The notes: a model not told the origin generated them from the sequence alone. A stretch of 64,000 nt of DNA from Betaproteobacteria bacterium (GCA_016717855.1 JADKEV010000011.1:1-64000), one strand, 5' to 3'; shown: positions 33,324 through 42,442, counted from the stretch's first letter. Program-made: numbers and translations.

Positions 33324-33460
33324 TTGACGCCCGTGGCAATTCGCCGTTCAGTGAATCCGGAGCAGGCGGACATCAACCGGTTGCGCGCCGAGCTGTCGGG
33401 GGCCAGGATGGAAGTGGATCGTCGCGCTGGTGCCACCGCCGCGGCAGTCCTGCGCGAGGC

Positions 33461-33724
33461 GACGACGCGGTGTTCCTGCCGGCCGAGGATGGCGGATACG
33501 TGCTGATCGGCCTGCGGCAACCGCTGCCCGTACTTTTCGACGGGATCGCGTGGGGCACCGGATGTGTGATGGAGACTACGCGCATACGGCTGCGTGCGAT
33601 CGGCGCGACCTGGCGCGAGCCGAAAGTGCTCTGGGACGTCGACCGTCCGGCGGATCTGCCGCGGCTCGACGCGCTATGGCGCGACGAGGCGCAGCGAAGC
33701 GCCCGATGGGTGCGCGGCGGCTAG
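33461..33724 (+). pseudogene. Remnant of a TIGR04282/DUF2064-type glycosyltransferase-like gene (C-terminal part)
   Basis: The frame reads DDAVFLPAEDGGYVLIGLRQ, then LFDGIAWGT and DVDRPADLPRLDALW up to a TAG at 33722-33724. This is the C-terminal half of the CofC-like family in which PAEDGGYxLIGL and DVDxPxDL are conserved. The N-terminal half is missing; upstream lies another gene fragment. The stop codon shares CTAG with the stop of the convergent DUF2474 gene. Confidence 0.7.
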
Positions 33725-33885
33725 ACCTTCAGCACCAGCCGCAGCAGCAGCGCCACCAGCAGCAGCGCGCCGATGCTCGCGGCCCAGATGCCGGCCATCC
33801 AGGCCAGGCGGGCCCACAGCGGCGGCTGGGGCGTGCCGGGCCGCGGTGCCGCGATGGCGGGCCAGCGCAGTAGGCGCGGCTTCAT
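33721..33885 (-). CDS. DUF2474 small membrane subunit of the bd-type (CIO) oxidase
   Basis: A 54-residue protein. A basic, Pro-rich N-terminus is followed by one strong transmembrane helix (about residues 26-52: ARLAWMAGIWAASIGALLLV). Genes for DUF2474 proteins typically follow cydAB of the cyanide-insensitive type and play the part of CydX. The ATG at 33885 overlaps the cydB stop as ATGA, so it is coupled to the oxidase. It is short and easily missed. Confidence 0.85.
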   Translation of the reverse strand: MKPRLLRWPAIAAPRPGTPQPPLWARLAWMAGIWAASIGALLLVALLLRLVLKV

Positions 33886-34886
33886 GCGTGGTACCCCTCG
33901 GCACTGACCTTGCCGCGGAAGACCCAGTATGACCAGGCCGTGTAGCCCAGGATCATCGGCAGCACCAGCGCCGTGCCCCAGAGCATGAAGACCTGGCTGC
34001 TGCGTTCGGTGGCTGCCGCCCAGATGGTGACGGCGCCCGGCACGACATAGGGGAACACGCTGATGCCCAGCCCCACGAAGCACAACAGGAAGATGCCCAG
34101 CGTCAGCAGGAAGGGTGCCACTTCATGGCCCGCCTTCAGGCTGCGCACGAAGGCGATGCTGGCCAGCGCCACCAGCACGGGCACCGGCGCCACGGCCAGC
34201 ATGCCCGGCCAGCGCATCCATTTTTCGAAATAGTCAGCGCTGAGGAAGGGCGTGGCCACGCTGACAACCACGATGGCCGCCAGCGTGGCCCCACCCAGCC
34301 ACCAGGCCATGGCGCGGGCCTGCTGTTGCAGGCGCCCTTCGGCCTTCATCACCAGCCAGGTGGCCCCCAGCAGCGCGTAGGCGATGGCGACACTGACACC
34401 CGTGATCAGCGTGAACGGCGTCAGCCAGTCCCACCAGCCGCCGGCATAGGCCCGATCCTGCACTGCGATGCCTTGCAGCAGCGCGCCCAGCACCACGCCC
34501 TGCGAGAGCGCTGCCACCAGCGACCCCCCGCTGAAGGCAAGGTCCCAGAATCCGCGATGGGCGGGGTCACGCCAGCGGAATTCGAAGGCCACGCCGCGAA
34601 AGACCAGCGCCAGCAGCATGGCGGTGATGGGCGCGTACAGCGCCGAGAAGATCAGCGCATAGGCCAGCGGAAAGGCCGCCAGCAGCCCGCCACCACCGAG
34701 CACCAGCCACGTCTCGTTGCCGTCCCACACCGGCGCGATGCTGTTCATCGCCGTGTCGCGGTCGCGGCCGACCGGGAAGCGGCGGAAGAGAATGCCCAGC
34801 CCCAGGTCGAAGCCGTCGAGCACGACATAGATGAACACGGCCACGACGATGATCAGGGCCCAGATGACGGTGAGGTCGAAGTTCAT
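33882..34886 (-). CDS. cydB: Cytochrome bd-type (CIO) ubiquinol oxidase subunit II
   Basis: A 334-residue integral membrane protein with eight or nine hydrophobic helices. Typical features are the N-terminal VIWALIIVVAVFIYVVLDGF, then DLGLGILF, PVWDGNETWLVLGGGGLLAAFP and FEFRWRD. The ATG at 34886 (MNFDLTVIW) is chosen; an upstream open stretch to 34985 overlaps the cydA 3' end and lacks homology. It follows cydA by ten bases. It partners subunit I to anchor the quinol oxidase. Confidence 0.93.
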   Translation of the reverse strand: MNFDLTVIWALIIVVAVFIYVVLDGFDLGLGILFRRFPVGRDRDTAMNSIAPVWDGNETWLVLGGGGLLAAFPLAYALIFSALYAPITAMLLALVFRGVAFEFRWRDPAHRGFWDLAFSGGSLVAALSQGVVLGALLQGIAVQDRAYAGGWWDWLTPFTLITGVSVAIAYALLGATWLVMKAEGRLQQQARAMAWWLGGATLAAIVVVSVATPFLSADYFEKWMRWPGMLAVAPVPVLVALASIAFVRSLKAGHEVAPFLLTLGIFLLCFVGLGISVFPYVVPGAVTIWAAATERSSQVFMLWGTALVLPMILGYTAWSYWVFRGKVSAEGYHA

Positions 34887-34896
34887 GCTGCGCTCC

Positions 34897-36309
34897 TCAA
34901 TCGGTGGCCGGTGCGCCGGGCCGCAGCGCCACCGCGGGGGTGGTGCCGGCGGCGCGCCCGGGGATCTTGGGCGGCGCACCTTCATTCAGCGCCGGCGGCT
35001 TGGCCATCAGCTTCAGGATGTAGAGAACGCCCGCGCCGAAGACTGCGAAGTACACGACCACGAAGGCCAGCAAGGACGCGGCGACAGCCGGCGCGGCCAG
35101 CGGTGAGGCCGACTCGGCGGTGCGCATCAGGCCATGGATGGTCCAGGGCTGTCGGCCCACCTCGGTGGTAATCCAGCCCGCGAGGACTGCGACCAGGCCC
35201 GCCGGCCCCATCATCAGCGCGAAGCGGTGCAACCACGGCCAGTCGTAGAGCTTGCCGCGGGCGCGCGCCAGCAGGCTGACGATGCCAAGTGCAGCCATCA
35301 GGAAACCCAGCCCCACCATGATGCGAAAGGCCCAGAACACGATGCCCACAGGCGGGCGGTCGGCCACGGGCACGGTGTCCAGGCCGGCCAGCGGCGCGTT
35401 CATGTCGTGTTTGAGGATGAGCGAAGACGCCTTGGGGATCTGGATTGCGTAGTCGACGCGGTTCCCGGCGCTGTTCGGAATCCCGAACAGGATCAGCGGC
35501 GCGCCTTCGGGGTGGCTCTGGTAGTGCCCTTCCATGGCCATCACCTTGACCGGCTGGTGTTCCAGCGTGTTAAGGCCGTGCAGGTCGCCCGCCACGATCT
35601 GCAGGGGTGCCACGATGGCCGCCATCCACATCGCCATCGAGAACATCAGCCGCGCACGCGGGTTGCTGCGGTCCTGCAGCAGGTGCCAGGCGCCGACACC
35701 GCCGACGATGAAGGCCGTGGTCAGGTAGGCCGCCAACAAGGTGTGCGCCAGCCGGTACGGAAAGCTCGGGTTGAAGATGATGGCCAGCCAGCTGCCAGCC
35801 GAAATGAACTGACCGGCGGCATTCATCGCGTAGCCGGCCGGCGTGTGCATCCAGCTGTTCACCGACAGAATCCAGAACGCGGACACGAAGGTGCCCAGGG
35901 CCACCATCAGCGTGGCGGTGAAGTGCAGGCCCTTGCCGACGCGTTGCATGCCGAACAGCATCACGCCCAGGAAGCCGGCCTCCAGGAAGAAGGCGGTCAG
36001 CACCTCGTAGGCCATCAGCGGGCCGATGATCGGCCCGGCCTTGTCGGAGAACACCGCCCAGTTGGTGCCGAACTGGTAGGACATGACGATGCCCGAGACC
36101 ACGCCCATCCCGAACACCAGCGCGAAGATCTTGATCCAGTAGCGGAACAGATCCATGTAGTCCTCGCGGCCGGTTTTCAGCCACAGGCCTTCGAGCACGG
36201 CCAGGTAGCTGGCCAGTCCGATGGTGATGGCCGGGAACAGGAAGTGGAAGCTGACCGTGAACGCGAACTGGATACGCGCCAGCAGCAATGCCTCGGGGAG
36301 ATCGAACAT
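34897..36309 (-). CDS. cydA: Cytochrome bd-type (CIO) ubiquinol oxidase subunit I
   Basis: A 470-residue subunit. Visible features are QFAFTVSFHFLFPAITIGLA (b595 ligand His22), SYQFGTNWAVFSDKAGPIIG, the b558 His in RLAHTLLAAYL, GRQPWTIHG, and the short Q-loop region typical of the cyanide-insensitive oxidase group. It reduces oxygen to water with quinol as donor at low oxygen or under cyanide/NO stress. ATG at 36309. No clear FNR box was found in the 231-base spacer upstream, shared with the divergent thiolase gene. Confidence 0.94.
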   Translation of the reverse strand: MFDLPEALLLARIQFAFTVSFHFLFPAITIGLASYLAVLEGLWLKTGREDYMDLFRYWIKIFALVFGMGVVSGIVMSYQFGTNWAVFSDKAGPIIGPLMAYEVLTAFFLEAGFLGVMLFGMQRVGKGLHFTATLMVALGTFVSAFWILSVNSWMHTPAGYAMNAAGQFISAGSWLAIIFNPSFPYRLAHTLLAAYLTTAFIVGGVGAWHLLQDRSNPRARLMFSMAMWMAAIVAPLQIVAGDLHGLNTLEHQPVKVMAMEGHYQSHPEGAPLILFGIPNSAGNRVDYAIQIPKASSLILKHDMNAPLAGLDTVPVADRPPVGIVFWAFRIMVGLGFLMAALGIVSLLARARGKLYDWPWLHRFALMMGPAGLVAVLAGWITTEVGRQPWTIHGLMRTAESASPLAAPAVAASLLAFVVVYFAVFGAGVLYILKLMAKPPALNEGAPPKIPGRAAGTTPAVALRPGAPATD

Positions 36310-36540
36310 CGTTGGGGTCCTTGCGCGATGCGAATTCGGCCCGGCCGACAGAACAGGCGCGCCTTCGGGGTCTATGCGTTAGTCAGCGGATGCAGGCAAG
36401 GATATCCCAAGAACCGTGCCAAAATCTCTCTTACAGAAAAGACCGGCTGGTTCAAAGTCCTGGCGAGCCGCCTGAGCGACGCCCGCCAGTTGCATCCGGC
36501 GCTACAATGGCCGCTTCCCCAACGCCCGGTCTCCGCCATG

Positions 36541-37741
36541 CCCGACGCCTTCATCTGCGACGCGATTCGCACCCCCATCGGCCGCTACGGCGGCGCGCTC
36601 GCCTCGATCCGCACCGACGACCTGGCGGCGCTGCCGCTGAAGGCGCTGCTGCGCCGCAACCCGCAGGTCGACTGGGCGCGCATCGACGACGTGCTCTTCG
36701 GCTGCGCCAACCAGGCGGGCGAGGATAACCGCAACGTCGCGCGGATGGCGCTGCTGTTGGCCGGCCTGCCCATCGAGATTCCCGGTGCGACGATCAACCG
36801 GCTGTGCGGATCCGGGATGGACGCCGTCGGCACCGCGGCGCGGGCGATCCGCGCCGGCGACACGGGGTTGATGATCGCGGGTGGCGTCGAATCGATGACC
36901 CGCGCGCCATTCGTGATGCCGAAGGCGGACAGCGCGTTCTCGCGCACCAACGCCGTCTTCGACACGACCATAGGCTGGCGCTTCGTCAATCCGCAGATGA
37001 AGAAGATGTTCGGGACCGACGCAATGCCCGAGACCGCGGAAAACGTCGCTGCCGATTTCGGCATGAGCCGCGCCGACCAGGATGCCTTCGCGCTGCGCAG
37101 CCAGGCGCGCTGCGCCGCCGCGCAAAAGGCCGGCTTCTTCGCCCGCGAGATCGTGCCGGTCGAGATTCCGCAGCGGAAGGGGGATCCGCTGGTCGTCGAG
37201 CGCGATGAGCATCCGCGCGAGACGACGATCGAAGCGCTGGGCAAGTTGAAGCCCATCGTCCGCGAAGGCGGCACCGTCACCGCGGGCAACGCCTCGGGCG
37301 TCAACGACGGTTCGTGCGCGTTGCTGCTGGCCAACGAAGCGGCGGCCAGGCGCCACGGCCTGACGCCCCGCGCCCGCGTGGTCGCGATGGCCACGGCCGG
37401 CGTAGCGCCGCGGATCATGGGCATGGGCCCGGTGCCGGCGAGCAAGAACGTGCTGGCGCTGGCCGACCTCGAACTGCACCAGATGGACGTGATCGAGCTG
37501 AACGAGGCGTTCGCGGCGCAGGGCCTGGCCGTGCATGCGCCAACTCGGGCTCAAGGACGACGACCCGCGCGTGAATCCGAACGGCGGGGCGATCGCGCTG
37601 GGCCATCCGCTGGGCGCTTCCGGCGCGCGGCTGGTCACGACGGCGCTCAACCAGCTCGAAGCGATCAAGGGTCGCTACGCGCTGTGCACCATGTGCATCG
37701 GAGTCGGGCAGGGCATCGCGGTAATTATCGAGCGCGTCTGA
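36541..37741 (+). pseudogene. Acetyl-CoA acetyltransferase/beta-ketoadipyl-CoA thiolase, frameshifted
   Basis: Together the two frames encode a normal thiolase of about 399 residues. The N-terminal part (from ATG 36541, MPDAFICDAIRTPIGRYGGA, active-site Cys in INRLCGSGMDAVG) is in one frame up to AFAAQGLAV. The rest (MRQLGLKDDDPRVNPNGG, IALGHPLGASGAR with the catalytic His, CTMCIGVGQG with the second Cys) is in another. A single extra C at 37534 (GTG-C-ATG) explains the shift; removing it restores the family sequence exactly. It is either a recent pseudogene or a sequencing error. PcaF-like is the likeliest subfamily. Confidence 0.85.
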
Positions 37742-37861
37742 CAGGCGCGCCCGGGGCCGGCGCTGCCGCTCCGCGCGATGAACGATCCGCCGCGCCCGAC
37801 TTCAGTCAGAATGACGGAACACACGGCCTCGCTTCGAAGGCCGTCACAAGGAGGATTCACC

Positions 37862-38833
37862 ATGCAATGGCAAAGAACGGTTTTCGCGCTGCTCGCACTG
37901 CTTTGTTCGCCGGCGGTCCTCGCCCAGGCCGCCTGGCCATCCAAGCCCATCCGCTGGATCGTCCCGTACACGCCCGGCGGCATCACCGACAACGCCACGC
38001 GCATGGTCGCGCAAAAAGTCTCGGAACAGACCGGGTGGACCATCGTCGTCGAGAACAAGCCCGGCGCCAACTCGATGCTGGGCGCCGACCTGGCGGCCAA
38101 GGCCCAACCGGACGGCTACACCTTCCTGACCGTGATCGCCGCGCATGCGGCGAACGCGACGCTCTATGCCGGCAAGATGCCGTTCGACCCGGTGAAGAGC
38201 TTCGCCCCGGTGTCGCTGGTGGGCATCGCGCCGCTGATCATGACGGCCAACAACAACCTGCCGGCGAAGGACGTGAAAGAGCTGATCGCGTATGCCAAGG
38301 CCAACCCCGGCAAGCTTTCGTTCGGTTCCTCCGGCGTCGGCGCGGCGGCGCACCTGACCACCGAACTGTTCAAGCAGACCGCGGCCGTCGACATGGTGCA
38401 TGTCCCGTACAAGGGCACGGCGCCGGCGCTGCAGGACCTGATCGGCGGCCAGATACAGATCCTGGTCGACGTGCCAAGCACGCTGATGCCGCACGTGCGC
38501 GGCGGCAAGATCAAGGCGCTGGGCATGTTCTCCGCCAAGCGCGTGGCCGGCGCCGCCGAAGTGCCGACGATCGCCGAGGCGGGCGGACCGGCGCTGGAGA
38601 GCTCGACCTGGGTGCTGTACCTCGCCCCGGCCGGGACGCCGAAGGACATCGTCGGCCGGATGGCCGCCGAAACCGCCAAGGCCGTCGCCTCCGCCGACAT
38701 CAAGGGCCGCTTCGAGACCATAGGCATCGAGCCGGTCGGGAATTCACCGGAGCAGGCGGGCAAGTTCCTCGACGACGAGATCGCCAAGTGGGCGAAGGTG
38801 ATTTCCACTGCCGGGGTGAAGGCGGAACAATGA
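37862..38833 (+). CDS. Bug/TctC-family substrate-binding protein (copy 3)
   Basis: A 323-residue exported protein. The signal peptide (FALLALLCSPAVLAQAAWP) is followed by the Bug core WPSKPIRWIVPYTPGGITD, NKPGANSMLGADLAAKAQPD and VPYKGTAPALQDLIGGQIQ. AAGGAGGATTCACC gives a strong ribosome-binding site for the ATG at 37862. Its stop overlaps the SpeE-like gene's ATG, an unusual partner for a binding protein. No permease genes are nearby. Confidence 0.9.
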   Translation: MQWQRTVFALLALLCSPAVLAQAAWPSKPIRWIVPYTPGGITDNATRMVAQKVSEQTGWTIVVENKPGANSMLGADLAAKAQPDGYTFLTVIAAHAANATLYAGKMPFDPVKSFAPVSLVGIAPLIMTANNNLPAKDVKELIAYAKANPGKLSFGSSGVGAAAHLTTELFKQTAAVDMVHVPYKGTAPALQDLIGGQIQILVDVPSTLMPHVRGGKIKALGMFSAKRVAGAAEVPTIAEAGGPALESSTWVLYLAPAGTPKDIVGRMAAETAKAVASADIKGRFETIGIEPVGNSPEQAGKFLDDEIAKWAKVISTAGVKAEQ

Positions 38834-39726
38834 GGGGAGCGCCCCCTGCCGACGCGGCCGGGGACGCCGGCGACCGGCCGTTCATTCTCGACAACGGCCA
38901 GATCCGCTATCTGTATTTCAGTTTCGACTTCATCCAGAGCGCGATGCGCATCAGCGATCCCGACGCGCTGGACCTGCGCTACACGCAGAAGATGATGGCC
39001 TTCCTGCTGTTCAACCCGGACCCGCGCCACGTCGCCGTCGTCGGGCTGGGAGGCGGTTCCATCGTCAAGTTCTGTTACCGGCGCCTGCCGCAAGCCCGCG
39101 TATCCGCGGTCGAGATCAATGCCCGCGTCGTCGCCATGCGCGACGAGTTCTGCGTGCCCCGGGACGACGCCCGGCTGACCATCATCGAAGGCGACGGCGC
39201 GGACTTCGTCGCCGGCCGCGACGGCGACCTCGATGCGCTGCTGGTCGATGCATACGACCGCGACGGCATCGCCCCGACGCTGGCCAGCCGCCGCTTCATT
39301 GAGGCCGCGCGCGCGAGCCTCGCGCCCGGCGGTGTGCTGGTGCTCAACCTGGCGGGGAACCGGGAGGGCTTTGCCTCCGTGGTCTCCGAAGTCTTCGACC
39401 TGTTCGGCAACCGGGTGCTGGCGCTGCGCGTGCGCCGCGACGAGCACCACATCCTGTTCGCCTTCAGGGACGGGTTGTTTCCCCCGGATTGGCGGCAACT
39501 GGACGCGCGCGCGGCAGACCTGCGCCGACGCCTGGGGCTGGACTTCCCCGCCTTCCTGCAAAAACTCGAGCAAGCGGCGCGCACGCAGCAAGCCTGGGCG
39601 TTGTGCGCGCCGGAGACGCTGCCCGGGTTCGACGCGGAAGCCGACTGGATGCACGCCGGCCGCGCGCTGGCCGGCGCCGGCAAGCGGCGCGCGCGGCGGC
39701 ACGAGAAGCCGGACCAGGAACGATGA
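38830..39726 (+). CDS. Spermidine-synthase-like methyltransferase-fold protein
   Basis: A 298-residue protein with the SpeE-type Rossmann core. The nucleotide-binding loop is VAVVGLGGGSIVKFCYRRLP, followed by VSAVEINARVVAMRDEF, then EGDGADFVAG and LLVDAYD. It is coupled to the Bug gene upstream (ATGA) and to the phosphotransferase gene downstream (ATGA). A true aminopropyltransferase should show a decarboxylated-SAM and polyamine pocket; the DAYD block replaces the more typical DSTDP, so polyamine synthesis is uncertain. A basic, disordered tail (KRRARRHEKPDQER) closes the protein. Confidence 0.78.
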   Translation: MRGAPPADAAGDAGDRPFILDNGQIRYLYFSFDFIQSAMRISDPDALDLRYTQKMMAFLLFNPDPRHVAVVGLGGGSIVKFCYRRLPQARVSAVEINARVVAMRDEFCVPRDDARLTIIEGDGADFVAGRDGDLDALLVDAYDRDGIAPTLASRRFIEAARASLAPGGVLVLNLAGNREGFASVVSEVFDLFGNRVLALRVRRDEHHILFAFRDGLFPPDWRQLDARAADLRRRLGLDFPAFLQKLEQAARTQQAWALCAPETLPGFDAEADWMHAGRALAGAGKRRARRHEKPDQER

Positions 39727-40817
39727 GCCTGCCGGCATTGCTCGCGGAGTTCGGGATGCCGCCGGGCCTTGTCGTGGAGCGGCAGTTCGTCACGGCGCTG
39801 GGGGTGCCCAAGGCGGTCGTGCGCGTCGCGGACAGCGGAGAGCGTTGGTTCGTCGGCAGCCTCGCGGCGAGCTGGCCCGGCATTGAACACATCGACGCGA
39901 TGTTTCCGCTGCTCAACGACACCGGCGCGTCGCTGGCCACGGTTCGCTGCGGCGTGGCGCTGGGCCGCTATCGGCAAGCGCGCACGGGCAGCTTCGCCGT
40001 GCAGCGCGGCGCGCATCATCATTTCGTCCGGCCGTTCTTCGACGGGAGCGTCGCCGCCGCGCCGGGGTTGCGCTCCGCGCAGGCGTGGGCACTCGCACTC
40101 TTCCACGAGCACGGCTGGCGCGCCCTGCACGCCGCCGGCCGCGGCGGACGCGGCACGCGGTACGCGCAGTTGTTCCCGGAATGGATACAGCCGCAACTCG
40201 CGGCCGCGTTCGAATCCGGGCTGGGACAGGCAGCGGGACCGTTGCGCGCCACCCTGGCCGCGATCGCGCAGCGCGGCGCGCGGGAGGCACACCTGCTGGA
40301 CCAGTTGCCGCTGTTCCTGACGCACGCCGATTTCCAGGGCAAGAACATCCTGAGCCTGCCGGACGCCGATGCCGGGCAGCCGGGCATCGCCATCATCGAT
40401 GCCGAGACCGCGCAGGTGCAGTCGCGGCTGTTCGACTTCTACTTCCTGCTGATGGGCGACGACGGCGGGAGCCTGCTCGAAGACTTCGCGGCGTTCCGGG
40501 CGCTGTTAGCGGCGTATTTCGAACACGCCCGCGGACTGACCGGCGACGAAGCGCGGCTGCTCGGGTTCGCATTGCAGGCCAAGGCCGCCACGATCGCGGC
40601 GTGGACGGCCAGCGAGTACCACGCGGCTGCGCCCGGGCGCCGGCAACTCTACAAAACGTGGTTCCTGCGCGCGTTGCGCTGCATCCAGGTCGTCGACGAA
40701 CGGGCCGCGGCGCTGCGCGACGCCGCCGAAAGCTTCCGGGCGTCGCCGCGCTGCGCGGCCGCTGCCGGCGCTCCGACCGTGACGGGATACACGCTCGCCG
40801 CCGGCCCGGCCTCCTGA
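39723..40817 (+). CDS. APH/choline-kinase-type phosphotransferase-like protein
   Basis: A 364-residue protein with the aminoglycoside-phosphotransferase fold. The Brenner motif LTHADFQGKNIL (His-x-Asp-x4-Asn) and the metal-binding IIDAETAQ are both intact about 200-230 residues in, so it should be an active kinase on a small molecule. The substrate is unknown. It overlaps the SpeE-like gene by four bases, which hints at a shared pathway with a polyamine- or amine-like compound (inference only). It ends just before the convergent thioredoxin gene. Confidence 0.75.
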   Translation: MSLPALLAEFGMPPGLVVERQFVTALGVPKAVVRVADSGERWFVGSLAASWPGIEHIDAMFPLLNDTGASLATVRCGVALGRYRQARTGSFAVQRGAHHHFVRPFFDGSVAAAPGLRSAQAWALALFHEHGWRALHAAGRGGRGTRYAQLFPEWIQPQLAAAFESGLGQAAGPLRATLAAIAQRGAREAHLLDQLPLFLTHADFQGKNILSLPDADAGQPGIAIIDAETAQVQSRLFDFYFLLMGDDGGSLLEDFAAFRALLAAYFEHARGLTGDEARLLGFALQAKAATIAAWTASEYHAAAPGRRQLYKTWFLRALRCIQVVDERAAALRDAAESFRASPRCAAAAGAPTVTGYTLAAGPAS

Positions 40818-40821
40818 GCCG

Positions 40822-41154
40822 TCAGCCGGCCGCGTCGATCGCGGCGAGTGCGTCGCTGATCGGTGCCGCGGCGCCCGGCCGGACCAGCCGCGCGATTTCA
40901 CTGCCCTCGCGCAGGAACACCAGCGTCGGCCACAGCTTTACGCCGAACGAGCGGCCCAGCGGCCGCCCGCTGCCGTCGGCGATCTTGATGTGACGCACGG
41001 CCGGATGGGCATCGAGCGCCGCGGCAATGTGCGGCTGCGCAGCGCGGCAATGGCCGCACCACGGGCTGCCGAATTCGATCAGCGTCGCTCCAGCCAGCGC
41101 TTCGATCTCGGCGCGCACCGGTTCTATTGCCGCGTAGCGGTCGGTCATTGCCAT
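40822..41154 (-). CDS. Thioredoxin-family protein
   Basis: A 110-residue thioredoxin fold with the redox motif WCGHC (in LIEFGSPWCGHCRAAQPHI) and the cis-Pro loop VKLWPTLVFLREG. The active-site spacer GH differs from the GP of standard thioredoxin and resembles disulfide-isomerase-type or DsbA-like potentials. No signal peptide is visible, so it is cytoplasmic. ATG at 41154, with GGAAGGA upstream; the ATG two codons later is possible. Confidence 0.88.
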   Translation of the reverse strand: MAMTDRYAAIEPVRAEIEALAGATLIEFGSPWCGHCRAAQPHIAAALDAHPAVRHIKIADGSGRPLGRSFGVKLWPTLVFLREGSEIARLVRPGAAAPISDALAAIDAAG

Positions 41155-41174
41155 CGGATGCAAATCCTTCCCAG

Positions 41175-42014
41175 TCAGGACTTCGCGAGCGGCGCCTTCT
41201 CGTCGAGCACACGCAGGACTTCGTCGCGACTCAAATCAGGAATCTCGAGCAGCACGCGCTGGATGCCGGCCTCACGGTAGAGCGCAAGCGCGGCCTGATC
41301 GGACGGCGCGCTGAATACCGTGATCGAAAGCGTCACCGGATCGCGCCCGGCCGCGACTGCCGCATGGTGCAGGCGCGCCACGGCGCTCCGGGGCTCCCAG
41401 CCGCCGCGCGGGCGGGGGAACCAGCCATCGCAGAATTCGACCACCCGCTTCAGGGTGTAATCGGTTTCGCCGCCCAGGAAGATCGGCGGATGCGGCTTCT
41501 GCAACGGCTTGGGGTATTGCCAGACCGGATCGAAGTTGACGAACTCGCCGTGATATTCCGCTTCCTCCTGCGTCCACAGCGCCCGCATTGCGAGCATGCG
41601 TTCGCGCATCACCTTGAAGCGGGTTTCGTAACGCGTGCCGTGGTTCTCCATCTCCTCGGCGTTCCAGCCCGCACCGATGCCGAAAATGACCCGGCCGCCC
41701 GAGAGTTGGTCCAGGCTCGCCACCGACTTGGCCGTCACAATCGGGTCGCGCTGGGACAGCAGGGCGATGCCGGTGCCGAGCTTCAGCGACTTCGTCGCTG
41801 CCGCAGCGAACGACAGGCTGACGAACGGGTCGTGGGTGTGGGAGTAGCGCCTGGGCAGTTCGCCACCACTCGGGAACGGGGTGCGCCGGCTGGCCGGGAT
41901 GTGGGTGTGCTCGCAGAAGAACAGCGACTCGAATCCACGCGCCTCTGCAGCCGCTGCCAGTTCACCGGGATGAATGCCGTAGTCGGTTGGAAAGTGGTAG
42001 ATGCCTACGTGCAC
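41175..42014 (-). CDS. LLM-class (luciferase-like) flavin/F420-dependent oxidoreductase
   Basis: A 279-residue TIM-barrel oxidoreductase of the bacterial-luciferase superfamily. Motifs are YGIHPGELAAAAEARGFESLFFCEHTHIP, the LKLGTGIALLSQRDPIVTAK block, LDQLSGGRVIFGIGAGWN and KPHPPIFLGGE. Such enzymes are often annotated as F420-dependent, but in betaproteobacteria many use FMN. The GTG at 42014 is used as start because AAAGGAC lies eight bases upstream. It directly follows a deleted GMC-oxidoreductase relic. Confidence 0.84.
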   Translation of the reverse strand: MHVGIYHFPTDYGIHPGELAAAAEARGFESLFFCEHTHIPASRRTPFPSGGELPRRYSHTHDPFVSLSFAAAATKSLKLGTGIALLSQRDPIVTAKSVASLDQLSGGRVIFGIGAGWNAEEMENHGTRYETRFKVMRERMLAMRALWTQEEAEYHGEFVNFDPVWQYPKPLQKPHPPIFLGGETDYTLKRVVEFCDGWFPRPRGGWEPRSAVARLHHAAVAAGRDPVTLSITVFSAPSDQAALALYREAGIQRVLLEIPDLSRDEVLRVLDEKAPLAKS

Positions 42015-42016
42015 GA

Positions 42017-42163
42017 TTACTTGTCCTTTGGATCGATGCGCCCGCCTGCCACCATATCCGCGGGCTTCTCGCCTATCATCAAGGCGCTCGCGTTGAGGTT
42101 GGCGGACGGAATGACCGGCATGCCGGCGCCGACAATGATGTAGTCAAAGGTCTCTTCGCTCAT
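42017..42163 (-). pseudogene. GMC oxidoreductase relic with a large internal deletion
   Basis: A 48-codon open frame from ATG 42163 to TAA 42017. Its first 14 codons read MSEETFDYIIVGAG, the FAD-binding start of choline-dehydrogenase-like GMC flavoproteins. It then jumps straight to MPVIPSANLNASALMIGEKP and ADMV, the conserved C-terminal substrate-binding end (family: xPxIPxxNxNAxxxMIGEKxADM). About 480 residues of the middle are missing with the reading frame kept. It cannot bind FAD or catalyse. Confidence 0.85.
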
Positions 42164-42442
42164 GCAGCCAATGCTAATGCAGCGTCAGCGGATTGGAAAG
42201 AACATCTGCCGCGGTTTGCACTTGACCGCTACGCTCGCTCGCAGCCGAAGGGGCGGCATTGCGGCGCCGGGGACCCGAAGCCTGCATCGATACCGGCGTT
42301 CGCGACACGCGCAGCCGCCGCGCCGGAACGTTGATGCCGATCAAGCGAGCGCCGCCGCCGCGTAGCATGATGGAAGGAAGGAAAGGCCGCGCTTCGGCGC
42401 ACCGGACCTCCCGATGGTCAACCAGACGAATGCGGAGCCACC

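Noticed and set aside
35134..39726. A 1530-codon plus-strand open frame
   Set aside because: Its first part is antisense to cydA, the middle is the thiolase frame and then a shadow of the Bug gene; only 36541-37534 and 38830-39726 are real coding. High GC keeps the frame open by chance.
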